Shown here: positions 18,170 to 27,060 of the stretch, in pieces
Layout: every line of letters starts with the position of its first letter
Numbering within the stretch: the stretch's first letter is position 1
Source of the DNA: Agaribacter marinus
GTDB taxonomy: Bacteria > Pseudomonadota > Gammaproteobacteria > Enterobacterales > Alteromonadaceae
Assembly (NCBI RefSeq): GCF_030160655.1
Contig: NZ_BSOT01000005.1
Span: 682,001 to 746,000, forward strand
Direction of reading: 5' to 3'
DNA length: 64,000 nt
Translations under genes and position numbers: made by a program
Notes under the pieces: generated by a model
Database searches by the model: none
The model's input: the letters and a program-made list of their open reading frames with translations, nothing else
Told to the model about the DNA's origin: nothing

Positions 18170-18526
18170 ATGGAACCCGTAACTTTTGAACTTGTAAAGT
18201 TTGCGTTGGATATGCAATCAGCGCAACAAAAGATGGCTGCTAAAAATATTGCAAATGCCGATTTTCAAACACAGATGAAATTAGACTTTAAACAGCCACT
18301 AGCGCGTTTAGACGCAATGAATAATGAGCAACGCCTCGACTATTTGAAGGTATTTAACAGTAACGCAGGCAATATTGAATCACTTGAGTATGACACGGGA
18401 AACGCAGTTGATTTGGCAACTGAAAATTCTGACTCGACAAAAGCGATGCTTGAATTTCAAGCCTTGGTAGAAGCGTTAAATAGACGTTTGAGTATTAAAT
18501 CACTGGTATTAGGAGCACAAAAATAA
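18170..18526 (+). CDS. flgB: Flagellar-type rod protein FlgB
   Basis: 118 residues, slightly short for FlgB. The N-terminal motif is KMAAKNIANAD followed by FQTQMKLDF, so the usual TPGY part is missing. The C-terminal helix (STKAMLEFQALVEALNRRLSIKSLV) is typical. It is a proximal rod subunit. The gene ends on the base where flgC begins. Confidence 0.85.
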   Translation: MEPVTFELVKFALDMQSAQQKMAAKNIANADFQTQMKLDFKQPLARLDAMNNEQRLDYLKVFNSNAGNIESLEYDTGNAVDLATENSDSTKAMLEFQALVEALNRRLSIKSLVLGAQK

Positions 18527-18924
18527 TGGCTGTTACCGAAGTGATGAATGTATCTGACTATGGCATGCACTATCAAAAAATGCGTATAGATGCGGCCACT
18601 ATCAATATTGCGAATGCAAACGTTATTCAACCACTAAGTGGCAATGGATTCCAAGCGCTTACTGTGCAGCTTGATAACACACTCGATAGTGCAATGTTTG
18701 ACAAAGATAATGTGAAAATGCAGACAACCAATGTAGCAGACAGAAAGGTATTTCAGCCAGATCATCCGGCCGCAGATACGCAAGGTTTTGTGCATTATGC
18801 AAATGTAGATGTAGCTGAGCAAATGGTCATCTTAACTGAGGCTACTCGTGCATATGAAGCGAACGTTAAGGCCTTTAATGCCCAAATGAGTATTAACAGC
18901 AAAGCGCTTGAAATAGGAAAATAA
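18526..18924 (+). CDS. flgC: Flagellar-type rod protein FlgC
   Basis: 132 residues, normal. It shows MRIDAATINIANANVIQ near the N-terminus and the strongly conserved FlgC C-terminus (VAEQMVILTEATRAYEANVKAFNAQ). As in FlgB here, NIANA is not followed by TPGY. Proximal rod subunit in the periplasm, acting next to FliE and FlgB. Confidence 0.9.
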   Translation: MAVTEVMNVSDYGMHYQKMRIDAATINIANANVIQPLSGNGFQALTVQLDNTLDSAMFDKDNVKMQTTNVADRKVFQPDHPAADTQGFVHYANVDVAEQMVILTEATRAYEANVKAFNAQMSINSKALEIGK

Positions 18925-18936
18925 AAGGAGTTAGTA

Positions 18937-19245
18937 ATGACAATTGAAGCTGTTTCTGCGATTAACGCAACGGAGATTACTCCATCGTCAGATCTGTTTA
19001 TTGAGCAACTAAATGTGGCACCAACGCAAAATTTTGGGCAAATACTCACTGACGGATTACAAGACATAAGCGCGAGTTTACAACGTGCTGATCAGGTACT
19101 TACTGATATGGCATTAAACAAACCTATCAGTACTCACGAAGTAATGATCGCTATGCAAGAAGCAAAAAGCGAATTACGCCTTGCAGTGGAAGTACGGAAT
19201 AAGCTGCTCGAAGGCTATCAAGAAATTATGAGAATGCAGGTATAA
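18937..19245 (+). CDS. fliE: Rod-MS-ring junction protein FliE
   Basis: 102 residues, normal. The conserved C-terminal half is present (QRADQVLTDMALNKPISTHEVMIAMQEAKSELRLAVEVRNKLLEGYQEIMRMQV, given here by its key parts: STHEVMIAMQEA, LAVEVRNKLLEGYQEI). FliE links the export gate and MS ring to the rod. It is followed four bases later by fliF. Confidence 0.95.
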   Translation: MTIEAVSAINATEITPSSDLFIEQLNVAPTQNFGQILTDGLQDISASLQRADQVLTDMALNKPISTHEVMIAMQEAKSELRLAVEVRNKLLEGYQEIMRMQV

Positions 19246-19249
19246 CATC

Positions 19250-20698
19250 ATGACCGAAGTAATTAATGCAATGGACAGTAAAAAGCGAACGTCATTTTTT
19301 GTGATTATCGGAGGTGTTGCCTTACTTTTTATTGCCGCAACAGTTTGGTTGTTGATGCCAAAATATAGCCCGGTACTTGAAGGGCTCGATGAACAAATGG
19401 CTACCGCCGCTATCGCTAAATTAGACGAGCAAGGGGTGATGTACGAGTTAACGCAAACAGCAGATGGCACAACCCTAATGGTCGATCAGAATGTGGCGGA
19501 AAAGCTACGCGTAACACTAACTGAAAGCTTGGGACTGCCTGACGTTCAAGGGTTAGAATTGTTTGATAACGCTGACTACAGTATGACGGACTTTTCTCAG
19601 GACGTCACTTATAAGCGCGCTATTCAAGGTGAGCTAGCAAGAACAATTTCCTCAATGCCGGGAATTAAAACCGCGCGTGTACATATCACGTTTGCTCCGA
19701 AACGATTGTTCTCAGCGAATAAATCTGAGGCCAAAGCGTCAGTCTATCTAGAGCAATTGCCCGAAGCAAACATTGGTAACGAGCAGGTACTAGGTATTAA
19801 ACGACTGGTAGCTAATGCAGTGGACAAAATGCTATCGACAAATGTCGCCGTGTTCGACAAAAACGGGTTGGAATTGAATCCGCCAGATGAACAGGGCCTA
19901 ACAGCAAATTTAAGTAAAAAGTACGAAACTAAACTGCAAATCGAACAAATGTTAACAGAGAAAGCGTATCGAATTTTAACTCTGTTTGTGCCGCCTGAAA
20001 GTGTAGCGATTTCGGTTGATGCTGCTCTTAACTTTGACCAAAAGAGAAAGACTACGCAAGGGTTTGCTACTGGGCAGAACGGACAAGGGCTTGTGGTACG
20101 AGAAAAAGAGTCGAAAGTATCCGCAACGCCTAGCACCAATAAACCTGAAGAAAGTAAGGATGTCTCACTTTCTCAAGAGCGAGAAACTGAATACCGTCAT
20201 GGTCAAGAAACCGAAGAAACGGTTTATTCATCAGGTGAAATTGAATCATTAAGCGTTGGTATTGCTGTTAATGCAGATTTAACGGATGAACAATTGTTAA
20301 AGTTAAAACAAGTACTCGCAGCAGGTATGGGAATTGATGAAGCGAGAGGCGATACCTTTGCGCTTGAAGTGCTAAATATTACGCTACCAACGGCAAATAC
20401 AAATCAGCAAAGCGATACCAATCAAGCAGATATCGCGACTATTGCAAACAGCAATGCTAATGACCTTGCAGCGACGCCCGTTGCAAATATAGCAAATACC
20501 GCAAATACAGATAGTGCAGTGGGTTTAACTGATGACTCATCCAAATTTATGGCAGTGGGCGCAATAGTACTATTAATTGTTTTAATTGGGGGCGCAGTTG
20601 GTTTGTCTCGTTACAAGACGGCACAAAAGCAAAAACGAGAAAAGCTGTTACTTGAAGTGAATGAGTGGTTAGCGCAAGAGGAAGATGTTTATGCCTAA
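19250..20698 (+). CDS. fliF: MS-ring protein FliF
   Basis: 482 residues, on the short side for FliF (about 550). Two membrane helices flank the ring-building motifs (residues about 16-37 and 430-450). Typical motifs include YKRAIQGELARTISSMPGIKTARVHI and SVGIAVNADLT. In a flagellum the C-terminal cytoplasmic tail recruits FliG; the tail here is short (KREKLLLEVNEWLAQEEDVYA), consistent with the absence of a normal fliG next door. It overlaps the following small gene by eight bases. Confidence 0.95.
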   Translation: MTEVINAMDSKKRTSFFVIIGGVALLFIAATVWLLMPKYSPVLEGLDEQMATAAIAKLDEQGVMYELTQTADGTTLMVDQNVAEKLRVTLTESLGLPDVQGLELFDNADYSMTDFSQDVTYKRAIQGELARTISSMPGIKTARVHITFAPKRLFSANKSEAKASVYLEQLPEANIGNEQVLGIKRLVANAVDKMLSTNVAVFDKNGLELNPPDEQGLTANLSKKYETKLQIEQMLTEKAYRILTLFVPPESVAISVDAALNFDQKRKTTQGFATGQNGQGLVVREKESKVSATPSTNKPEESKDVSLSQERETEYRHGQETEETVYSSGEIESLSVGIAVNADLTDEQLLKLKQVLAAGMGIDEARGDTFALEVLNITLPTANTNQQSDTNQADIATIANSNANDLAATPVANIANTANTDSAVGLTDDSSKFMAVGAIVLLIVLIGGAVGLSRYKTAQKQKREKLLLEVNEWLAQEEDVYA

Positions 20699-21023
20699 TG
20701 TATCTCAAGACAAGGTGATGGCAATTAAATTGGCCAGTTTAAACGACGCTGACTGCGCATGGTTACTTGCTCAAATGAACGATGAAAGACGTATACGTTT
20801 AGAAAAATACTTGAACGTTGCTAAGAAGTTTACAAGCGTACAACGCGACATAAATCTAAGAACGATAAATGAAGAGAATAAAGCGATGCCCGCTAAAAAA
20901 GAGGTATTTAGCCGTTCTTTAAGTCGTTGGTTTAATGCTTTGGACAAAGACAACGGAGAATTATCTAGTCATGCAGTTGGGCGAATAAAAGCATTAGAAC
21001 TAGAGGTCGTTAACAATGGCTGA
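20691..21023 (+). CDS. Small protein in the fliG position (minimal FliG-like or SctK-like adaptor?)
   Basis: 110 residues from ATG 20691, which has AGAGGA 8 bases upstream; the ATG at 20685 is too close to that site. It sits exactly where fliG normally lies, between fliF and fliH. FliG is about 330 residues with three armadillo-like domains; only a short helical segment here (MAIKLASLNDADCAWLLAQM) faintly recalls a FliG repeat. It has no torque-helix charged signature I can identify. It may be a minimal adaptor linking the FliF tail to the FliM-like protein. Family not recognised; role inferred from position. Confidence 0.55.
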   Translation: MPNVSQDKVMAIKLASLNDADCAWLLAQMNDERRIRLEKYLNVAKKFTSVQRDINLRTINEENKAMPAKKEVFSRSLSRWFNALDKDNGELSSHAVGRIKALELEVVNNG

Positions 21024-21735
21024 AAGTAATGTGTTAATCCAAGGTTCAGTGGCATCATTTATTCCCGGGTTGTCTCCAGTTGAGCCAGCAAGCAAAGCGC
21101 CAGGTGTCATTGTACCGACCGTTGACAACGTAGAGCAGGCGACACAGGCGCTTAATGCACTTAGCCATGAAGAACGAACAACGATACTTAAGACTTTTTT
21201 TGCAAATGACCTAGAAATTGCGAAAAAACAAGCGAGTACTGAAGCGTATCAAGCCGCATTTGATAATAGCAAACATGAACACGAAGAAGCTCTAAATGCA
21301 AAATTAAGTGCTTTAGATGAACACATCGATGCGTTTTCAAGCGTTGTGGATAACATGAATTCGCCAGAAAAATGGCAAATTTCTGATGAATCGGTAATAA
21401 AAGAACTTATCGTAAAATCTGTTTCTACCATTACGTCTAATTTAATTGAATCACCCGAGATCAATTTGGCGCGCTTTACTGCACTTGCCAATGAACATAT
21501 CGCGGATAAACCGAAAACACTGTATATCCCGCAAGGCCTACACACGATCTTAGTCCGCACAAAAAAATTGGATGCGATAGAGAAAGTGGTAACCGTTAAG
21601 GCAGACGTAACGCTTGAAAAGGGTGATTACAGAATTGAATTCGAGAAATCAGGCATTGAATATTCGTTAAAACAAAGCTTACAAAATTTTGCATCAATGG
21701 TTGCAGATGCAAATATTTCTGAAGAAGGTCAGTAA
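21016..21735 (+). CDS. fliH: FliH-like stator of the export ATPase
   Basis: 239 residues, typical FliH size. The middle is a long helical/coiled stretch (ANDLEIAKKQASTEAYQAAFD … NAKLSALDEHIDAFSSVVDNM), followed by a C-terminal domain (VIKELIVKSVSTITSNLIE … VTLEKGDYRIEFEKSGIEY) resembling the FliH C-terminus that binds FliI. Cytoplasmic. It overlaps the previous gene by eight bases and ends one base before fliI. Confidence 0.85.
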   Translation: MAESNVLIQGSVASFIPGLSPVEPASKAPGVIVPTVDNVEQATQALNALSHEERTTILKTFFANDLEIAKKQASTEAYQAAFDNSKHEHEEALNAKLSALDEHIDAFSSVVDNMNSPEKWQISDESVIKELIVKSVSTITSNLIESPEINLARFTALANEHIADKPKTLYIPQGLHTILVRTKKLDAIEKVVTVKADVTLEKGDYRIEFEKSGIEYSLKQSLQNFASMVADANISEEGQ

Positions 21736-21736
21736 C

Positions 21737-23059
21737 ATGAAATTCGCAGATTTAGCCTCCCGTGTATCAGCTATGACCGTTCACAGCACTTATGGATGGG
21801 TGACTGATTGCGTTGGGTTAATTCTTGAAGCAGATGGCCCTAAGGCAAGCATAGGAAGTTTATGTGATATACACCTCCATTCTGGTGACGTGATAAATGG
21901 CGAAGTCGTTGGTTTTAAACAAGGACGACTATTAATTATGCCTTATTTTGGCACTGCAGGTGTGAGTCGCGGCGATAAAGTCGTATTTAACCACCAAGTA
22001 GCTAGTTTGAAGGTAGGAAATAGTTTACTCGGACGGGTTATTGACGCATTTGCTAACCCTTTAGATAAACAGGGACCTATAAACGAGCTCCACACAATTG
22101 ACGTTGGTCAGCGAAAATCCTCTAACCCACTCGATAGAGCGCCAATTGACGAAGTATTAAAAACAGGGATTAAGTCTATTGATGCATTTACCACTATTGG
22201 AAAAGGGCAGCGTTTAGGTCTGATGTCAGGGAGTGGGGTAGGGAAAAGCGTACTGCTGTCTTCTATCTGCAGAAATGTAGACGCAGACATTAATATCGTC
22301 GCTCTTATTGGCGAACGAGGGCGTGAAGTTGAAGAGTTTGTACATTCAACACTAGGTGAAGAGGGGCTGAAAAAATCTGTAGTGATATCAGCGACCGCGC
22401 AGGATTCTCCGTTAGTAAGAGTAAAGGCAGCGTTTAATGCCGCAGCGCTTGCTGAATATTACGCTGCGCAGGGCAAAAACGTATTTTTTACGATGGACTC
22501 TGTCACCCGTTTAGCTTCAGCATTGCGGGAAATAGGTTTAGCCATTGGTGAACCACCGACGGTAAAAGGGTATACGCCATCCGTATTTGCCGTATTACCC
22601 GAATATATAGAACGTTTTGGAAAATTTAGAAATGGAGGCTCTATTTCAACCTTGTTAACCGTATTGGTTGAAAGTGATGACTTTAATGATCCTGTTGTTG
22701 ATTGCGTAAGGGCAGTGCTTGACGGACATATTGTGCTAACACGCGAATTGGCGGAACAAGCGCATTTTCCTGCGATAGACATCAGTAAAAGTGTTAGTCG
22801 ATTGGCGACCAAATTACAAAACGATGAATTCACTACTTATACAAAGGCATTACGAAGAATTTTTGCGGACTACCAACAAAATAAGGATGTACTTGAACTT
22901 GGTTTATTTGAGTCAGGTGAGGGCAACAATCGTGAAAAACTCAAAGAGAATTGGGGGATTTTACGTGAGTTTTTAGTGCAAGGGATCAATGAAAGTTTAG
23001 ATTATGACAATGTTTTACATGAAATTGCGCGTATAGGAGATATTGTTAATGCTGCATAA
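21737..23059 (+). CDS. fliI: Export ATPase FliI
   Basis: 440 residues from ATG 21737. Walker A is G161-L-M-S-G-S-G-V-G-K-S; the F1-type region follows (ALIGERGREVEEFV, VFFTMDSVTRLASALREIGLAIGEPPT with the Walker B strand). Conservation is strong along the whole length, so the ATPase should be active. It energises unloading of chaperones and unfolding of substrates. It overlaps fliJ by 11 bases. Confidence 0.97.
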   Translation: MKFADLASRVSAMTVHSTYGWVTDCVGLILEADGPKASIGSLCDIHLHSGDVINGEVVGFKQGRLLIMPYFGTAGVSRGDKVVFNHQVASLKVGNSLLGRVIDAFANPLDKQGPINELHTIDVGQRKSSNPLDRAPIDEVLKTGIKSIDAFTTIGKGQRLGLMSGSGVGKSVLLSSICRNVDADINIVALIGERGREVEEFVHSTLGEEGLKKSVVISATAQDSPLVRVKAAFNAAALAEYYAAQGKNVFFTMDSVTRLASALREIGLAIGEPPTVKGYTPSVFAVLPEYIERFGKFRNGGSISTLLTVLVESDDFNDPVVDCVRAVLDGHIVLTRELAEQAHFPAIDISKSVSRLATKLQNDEFTTYTKALRRIFADYQQNKDVLELGLFESGEGNNREKLKENWGILREFLVQGINESLDYDNVLHEIARIGDIVNAA

Positions 23060-23507
23060 AATGAAAAAAGACATGGGCAAGCAAACAATGTTCCTCAAAT
23101 ACGCTGATAGCCAGCTGTCGCAAATTAGTCGTGAATTGTCTGCGTTGATAAAACAACGTGAGAGTTTAGAAGACAAAATTATTCAATTAAACGAAAGTAA
23201 AAAATCGCATATGTTTGATAAAGAAGCCTATCTGGCTGGCGTCACTATATGCCCAATTCGTTTATCTGGCTTCAATACGCGCTATTTGCATTTAGAAGAG
23301 AATATTCGCTCTCTCGGTGCAGAAAAAACAACGATAGAAGAAAAAATACACGAAAAACGCCATGCTTTTAATAAAGCAAAAAAACAACAAGAACTAACTA
23401 GCGATGCAGTCAAAAAAACGAAATATAGCATATCGTCTTATATTAGTAAGAAAGAAGATGAGAGTGTGATGGAGTGTAATTATAGCAGAATGGAGGCAAG
23501 TAAATGA
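23049..23507 (+). CDS. fliJ: FliJ-like coiled-coil stalk protein
   Basis: 152 residues from ATG 23049, which has GGAGA about 7 bases upstream and overlaps fliI. The protein is almost wholly a charged antiparallel coiled coil (residues about 14-55 and 90-125: LSQISRELSALIKQRESLED, LGAEKTTIEEKIHEKRHAF), the FliJ architecture. FliJ is the central stalk of the FliI hexamer and contacts FlhA. Assigned from position, size and coiled coil rather than a specific motif. Confidence 0.8.
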   Translation: MLHKMKKDMGKQTMFLKYADSQLSQISRELSALIKQRESLEDKIIQLNESKKSHMFDKEAYLAGVTICPIRLSGFNTRYLHLEENIRSLGAEKTTIEEKIHEKRHAFNKAKKQQELTSDAVKKTKYSISSYISKKEDESVMECNYSRMEASK

Positions 23508-24397
23508 TCCCGCAACTCGATGTAACTACCTTGTTACTACAAAACGTAACGGCACAAAGTCTTAATTCTGATAGTAAAGGGCAGCAGTTTGGTGAGTATC
23601 TTTTTGGTAATGCAATTGAACAGCCACTCGCAGGCACAGCAGATATGCAAGAGCAAAGCGAATACTCTCCGTCATTGATAGCAGGCCAATTGCTTAAGTT
23701 AGGTATTAATACCAGTGAATATGCAACGAATAGTCAGCAACAAAATGTACTTTTGTTGAACGAAAACGCTAATAATGCAGAAATATATTTGTTAACTGAT
23801 CAGGTAAATAGTGTCAATTCAGGCGTTAGTGGCAGTGATATTTATGAGTTTCAAATAAGTGCTGACGGCACCAGTCTTCAAGCGGCCTTTACTCGTCAAC
23901 TTGAGCTTGGCGCTATTGGCAACGGTGTACTTTCATATCTTTCTCCGGGTCAATTGATGGCATCAGAAAACGCCGTGGGGAAAGCAATTGATGCTTCAAA
24001 GAGTTCGAATACAAATTCTCATGCAATAGTAAACAACGGTGCGACATTCACTAGCAAAATATCTAATCAAAAGGTCGCTTTTAACGCTGGCAATATGGCG
24101 TTACTTGCAAACAATGCCGCACGCGCTGCGACAAGTGTATCCGTTAAGGCAAAAAATGTGGACGCCATTCAATTTGCCGCAACGCCACAAATGGCAGAGC
24201 TTACTAAACGTTCCTTATTATTCACAGAAAGCAGCATGCAACGCACCTTATGGATCAGAGACTATAGCCTAACTTCTGAATCATCACTGCAGGTCTCAAA
24301 ACGCATTGCTGCATTTGTACAATCACAAGACTCGCAAATAAATCGCGTGTTCTTAAATGGAAAAATTTTATGGGATCAAAAAGGAGATCTTAGATGA
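23504..24397 (+). CDS. fliK: FliK-like hook-length control protein (by position)
   Basis: 297 residues, low-complexity and rich in Asn, Ser, Ala and Gln, without signal peptide. Position between fliJ and flgD is the fliK position. FliK proteins are poorly conserved, with a disordered ruler half and a small C-terminal domain that contacts FlhB. The C-terminal segment here (ESSLQVSKRIAAFVQSQDSQINRVFLNGKILWDQ) does not show the usual FliK core motif clearly. The assignment is therefore positional. It could instead be a substrate particular to this system. Confidence 0.55.
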   Translation: MIPQLDVTTLLLQNVTAQSLNSDSKGQQFGEYLFGNAIEQPLAGTADMQEQSEYSPSLIAGQLLKLGINTSEYATNSQQQNVLLLNENANNAEIYLLTDQVNSVNSGVSGSDIYEFQISADGTSLQAAFTRQLELGAIGNGVLSYLSPGQLMASENAVGKAIDASKSSNTNSHAIVNNGATFTSKISNQKVAFNAGNMALLANNAARAATSVSVKAKNVDAIQFAATPQMAELTKRSLLFTESSMQRTLWIRDYSLTSESSLQVSKRIAAFVQSQDSQINRVFLNGKILWDQKGDLR

Positions 24398-24804
24398 TAG
24401 AAGCAATTGGGGGCAACATCACCACCGAAAACCAACAAATAAACAATTCTTCTATTGGCCAAGAAGAGTTTATTCGCTTGTTTTTAACACAATTGACTAA
24501 CCAGGATCCATTGGAACCGGTAGACAACAGCCAATTTTTGGCGCAGATGGCACAATTTACTTCGTTGGAGCAAACGCGTTTATTAAATGAAAACATGAAC
24601 AACTTGCTAGCAATGAACTCAACCAATCAAGGCGTAAATATGCTTGGAAAACAAGTCGAAGTAATTAACGGTAACGCATTATTTAACGGCACCGTTGAAG
24701 GACTTCAGTTTGGCCAAAATGGAATATCACTTACTGTCAGAGGGACAGGTGATGAATTTTTATCTGATGTGTCACTGACAGACATTAGACTTATTAGGGA
24801 ATAG
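24394..24804 (+). CDS. flgD: Short hook-cap/scaffold protein FlgD
   Basis: 136 residues. The N-terminal export/scaffold region is well conserved (QEEFIRLFLTQLTNQDPLEPVDNSQFLAQMAQFTSLEQ). Typical FlgD is about 220-240 residues with a C-terminal Tudor/FnIII pair; here only a short beta tail (LGKQVEVINGN…TVRGTGDEF…) remains. It is needed for hook polymerisation, so a hook is presumably built. Confidence 0.9.
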   Translation: MIEAIGGNITTENQQINNSSIGQEEFIRLFLTQLTNQDPLEPVDNSQFLAQMAQFTSLEQTRLLNENMNNLLAMNSTNQGVNMLGKQVEVINGNALFNGTVEGLQFGQNGISLTVRGTGDEFLSDVSLTDIRLIRE

Positions 24805-24813
24805 GAGAGCATC

Positions 24814-25983
24814 ATGTTTCAATCTTTTTTTACAGGTTTATCGGGAATGCTATCGTTCTCTCAGAACCTAGATAACGTAAGTAACAATATTTCGAATTTG
24901 AATACTCCTGGATTTAAAGGCAGTGATACCTTTTATTCTAGTTTGACCTCGGGCGATAGCGCTTTTGGTACGCAAATTTCTGGACAACAGCAACGTTTTA
25001 CTGAAGGCGAAATTCGTCAAACAGGTAATCCTGGCGATTTAGCAATTGCTGGCCAAGGTTTCTTCATTTTGATGAACGACGGAGAAATAAATTATACCAA
25101 AGCAGGTCAATTTATTTTCAATGATGATGGAGTATTGGTTGATTCGGTGTCTGGTGGCAAAGTAGCTGCAATAACGGACGAGGGGAAACTTGAAGAAATT
25201 AATATCAGTGATGTCGGTGTTTTAGCGCCACAAGCGACTTCTCAGGTTGATTTTATCGGTAACTTATCAACAGACATGTCGAGCTTTACCGTTGCAGATG
25301 TTGAAGTGTTTACGGGCTTGGGCGAGCAACGCCAATACCGTTTTGAATTCACGAATAATTCTGCTACTGAAGCCGGCAGTTGGAGTGTGCGGATTGTTGA
25401 TGACAATGGCGCCGACGTTCATACCGGAGAAATTCGATTTGATAGCCAAGGTACGCCGGTAAATACCTTCAGTAAAGTAAGTTTTCAAGTTGAAGACTCA
25501 CTTGGTGGAGAAACAACTGTAGAAATTGATTTTGGCGAAAATGGCAGTTTTGCAAAAGGTACGTCGGTTTCTGGCGGTGACACATCGACGCTACGTGCGT
25601 CTGTCGTTGACGGCTATGGCGTGGCATCACTTACTACCGTTGATTTTACTGCAGACGGTCAGCTAACACTTAATTATTCTAATGGAGAAGCGGTTGACGG
25701 GCCATTCATCGCATTAGCTAACTTCACTAACTTATCTACATTGAGTGTCGTACAAGGCAGCGTTTTTGAAGCGGGTGACAACTCGACACGTGTAATTGGG
25801 CGCGCAAATGAATCCGGTTTAGGTAGTATCTTGTCTGAGAGTATCGAGTTATCAAATGTCGATTTATCTAGAGAATTTGCAGATATGATAATTATTCAGC
25901 GCGGATATCAGGCAAGTTCTAGAATTTTAAATGTAGCCAATCAGTTATTGGAGCAGCTATACGAGAATACTAGAGGTCGATAA
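24814..25983 (+). CDS. flgE: Hook protein FlgE
   Basis: 389 residues, normal for FlgE. N-terminal SFFTGLSGMLSFSQNLDNVSNNISNLNTPGFKGS and C-terminal SNVDLSREFADMIIIQRGYQASSRIL are textbook hook signatures. The central beta domains are present. The hook is the last axial structure encoded here: no hook-filament junction proteins (FlgK, FlgL) follow. It overlaps the FliM-like gene by one base. Confidence 0.95.
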   Translation: MFQSFFTGLSGMLSFSQNLDNVSNNISNLNTPGFKGSDTFYSSLTSGDSAFGTQISGQQQRFTEGEIRQTGNPGDLAIAGQGFFILMNDGEINYTKAGQFIFNDDGVLVDSVSGGKVAAITDEGKLEEINISDVGVLAPQATSQVDFIGNLSTDMSSFTVADVEVFTGLGEQRQYRFEFTNNSATEAGSWSVRIVDDNGADVHTGEIRFDSQGTPVNTFSKVSFQVEDSLGGETTVEIDFGENGSFAKGTSVSGGDTSTLRASVVDGYGVASLTTVDFTADGQLTLNYSNGEAVDGPFIALANFTNLSTLSVVQGSVFEAGDNSTRVIGRANESGLGSILSESIELSNVDLSREFADMIIIQRGYQASSRILNVANQLLEQLYENTRGR

Positions 25984-26747
25984 TGCTCAATCGTGTATCT
26001 ATAGTTGGGCGTGAACATCGCGCCCCAGTAACACAAAAGCTAAGTGCGGCGATCGAATCTTGGGCAAGTCGATGGTTTGAGTGTCCTGCAAGAGTTGATA
26101 TTGATTTTAATGAACAGCTATTTAATGGTGTGAATATTGAGTCAACGGATCAAATATTTCCAGGTAAAAGCACAACATCTAGTGGCTACTTAGTTGTAAA
26201 AGGCGGACACTTCCTTTTTGAAGAGTTTATTCAATCACTTAGTGGTAAAGCGTTTGATATGGCGTTTGACGCAGATAAGTCATTGTTGGAGAAGCTTAGT
26301 TCAGAGATCCTTTTTGACTTGTTAAAACCACTAAACGTTGATATCCCAATTCACAGCGGCGAGATGCCTTCCAAGTGTTTGAATTCGTGCGTCACAATAC
26401 GTATTCGCATAGGCGATATGAGCAACGCTCTCAACTTATATTGCGACAATGCATTCCTTCGGCATTTGGGCTTGGCTGATAACGTAAAAACAGATGAACG
26501 TAAAGTTTGCACGAGTATTGGTGACGCACTAAAACCCGAAAAGCTTAATATTGAGGTGGGTCTTGACAATCTCTCACTCGATATTGGCTCTTTAGCGCAT
26601 TTAAAACAGGGGCAAATTTTGAAACTTTCCCACAAACTTGAACAACCAGTAAATCTAACACTATCTAGGCGAAAAGTGCCGGTAGATGGATATTTAGTAA
26701 GAAACAACACTAAAAAAGCAGTGTTAGCCACTATAAAGGAGATGTAA
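25983..26747 (+). CDS. fliM: FliM/SctQ-like C-ring protein lacking the CheY-binding N-terminus
   Basis: 254 residues versus about 330 for flagellar FliM. The C-terminal about 75 residues form a SpoA (surface presentation) domain (VGLDNLSLDIGSLAHLKQGQILKL … KVPVDGYLVRNN). The conserved N-terminal LSQDEIDALL peptide that binds CheY-P in flagellar FliM is absent, and the middle domain is divergent. In size and layout it is closer to a sorting-platform SctQ protein than to a switch protein. With the tiny FliG-position protein this suggests a ring used for substrate sorting, not rotation. Confidence 0.75.
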   Translation: MLNRVSIVGREHRAPVTQKLSAAIESWASRWFECPARVDIDFNEQLFNGVNIESTDQIFPGKSTTSSGYLVVKGGHFLFEEFIQSLSGKAFDMAFDADKSLLEKLSSEILFDLLKPLNVDIPIHSGEMPSKCLNSCVTIRIRIGDMSNALNLYCDNAFLRHLGLADNVKTDERKVCTSIGDALKPEKLNIEVGLDNLSLDIGSLAHLKQGQILKLSHKLEQPVNLTLSRRKVPVDGYLVRNNTKKAVLATIKEM

Positions 26748-26749
26748 TT

Positions 26750-27058
26750 ATGACGGAATCTACTGCAAAACGCGTTGAGCTGTCTGAAGTAAAAACCGAG
26801 GTACAAGACACATTAGCGCTCAACCAACGTGATTTTAGTTTAGTAAAGTCGGTACCCGTGAGCGTTGAAGTCAAACTTGGCAAAATAGAAGTATCCGTCG
26901 AACAACTTTTTTCATTAAAAGCCGGCGAAACCTTAGATATGAACAAGGACGTAAATCAACCAATCGAGCTAGTACTAAATGGTGACACCATTGCGACAGG
27001 AAATCTTGTTGCTATTGATGGAAATTTCGGTATCGAAATAATTGATGTAAAGAATTAA
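26750..27058 (+). CDS. fliN: C-ring/sorting-platform protein FliN
   Basis: 102 residues, normal. The SpoA core is intact (VKSVPVSVEVKLGKIEVSVEQLFSLKAGETL … PIELVLNGDTIATGNLVAIDGNFGIEI). FliN forms the base of the C ring and binds FliH. Two bases separate it from both neighbours. Confidence 0.93.
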   Translation: MTESTAKRVELSEVKTEVQDTLALNQRDFSLVKSVPVSVEVKLGKIEVSVEQLFSLKAGETLDMNKDVNQPIELVLNGDTIATGNLVAIDGNFGIEIIDVKN

Positions 27059-27060
27059 TT

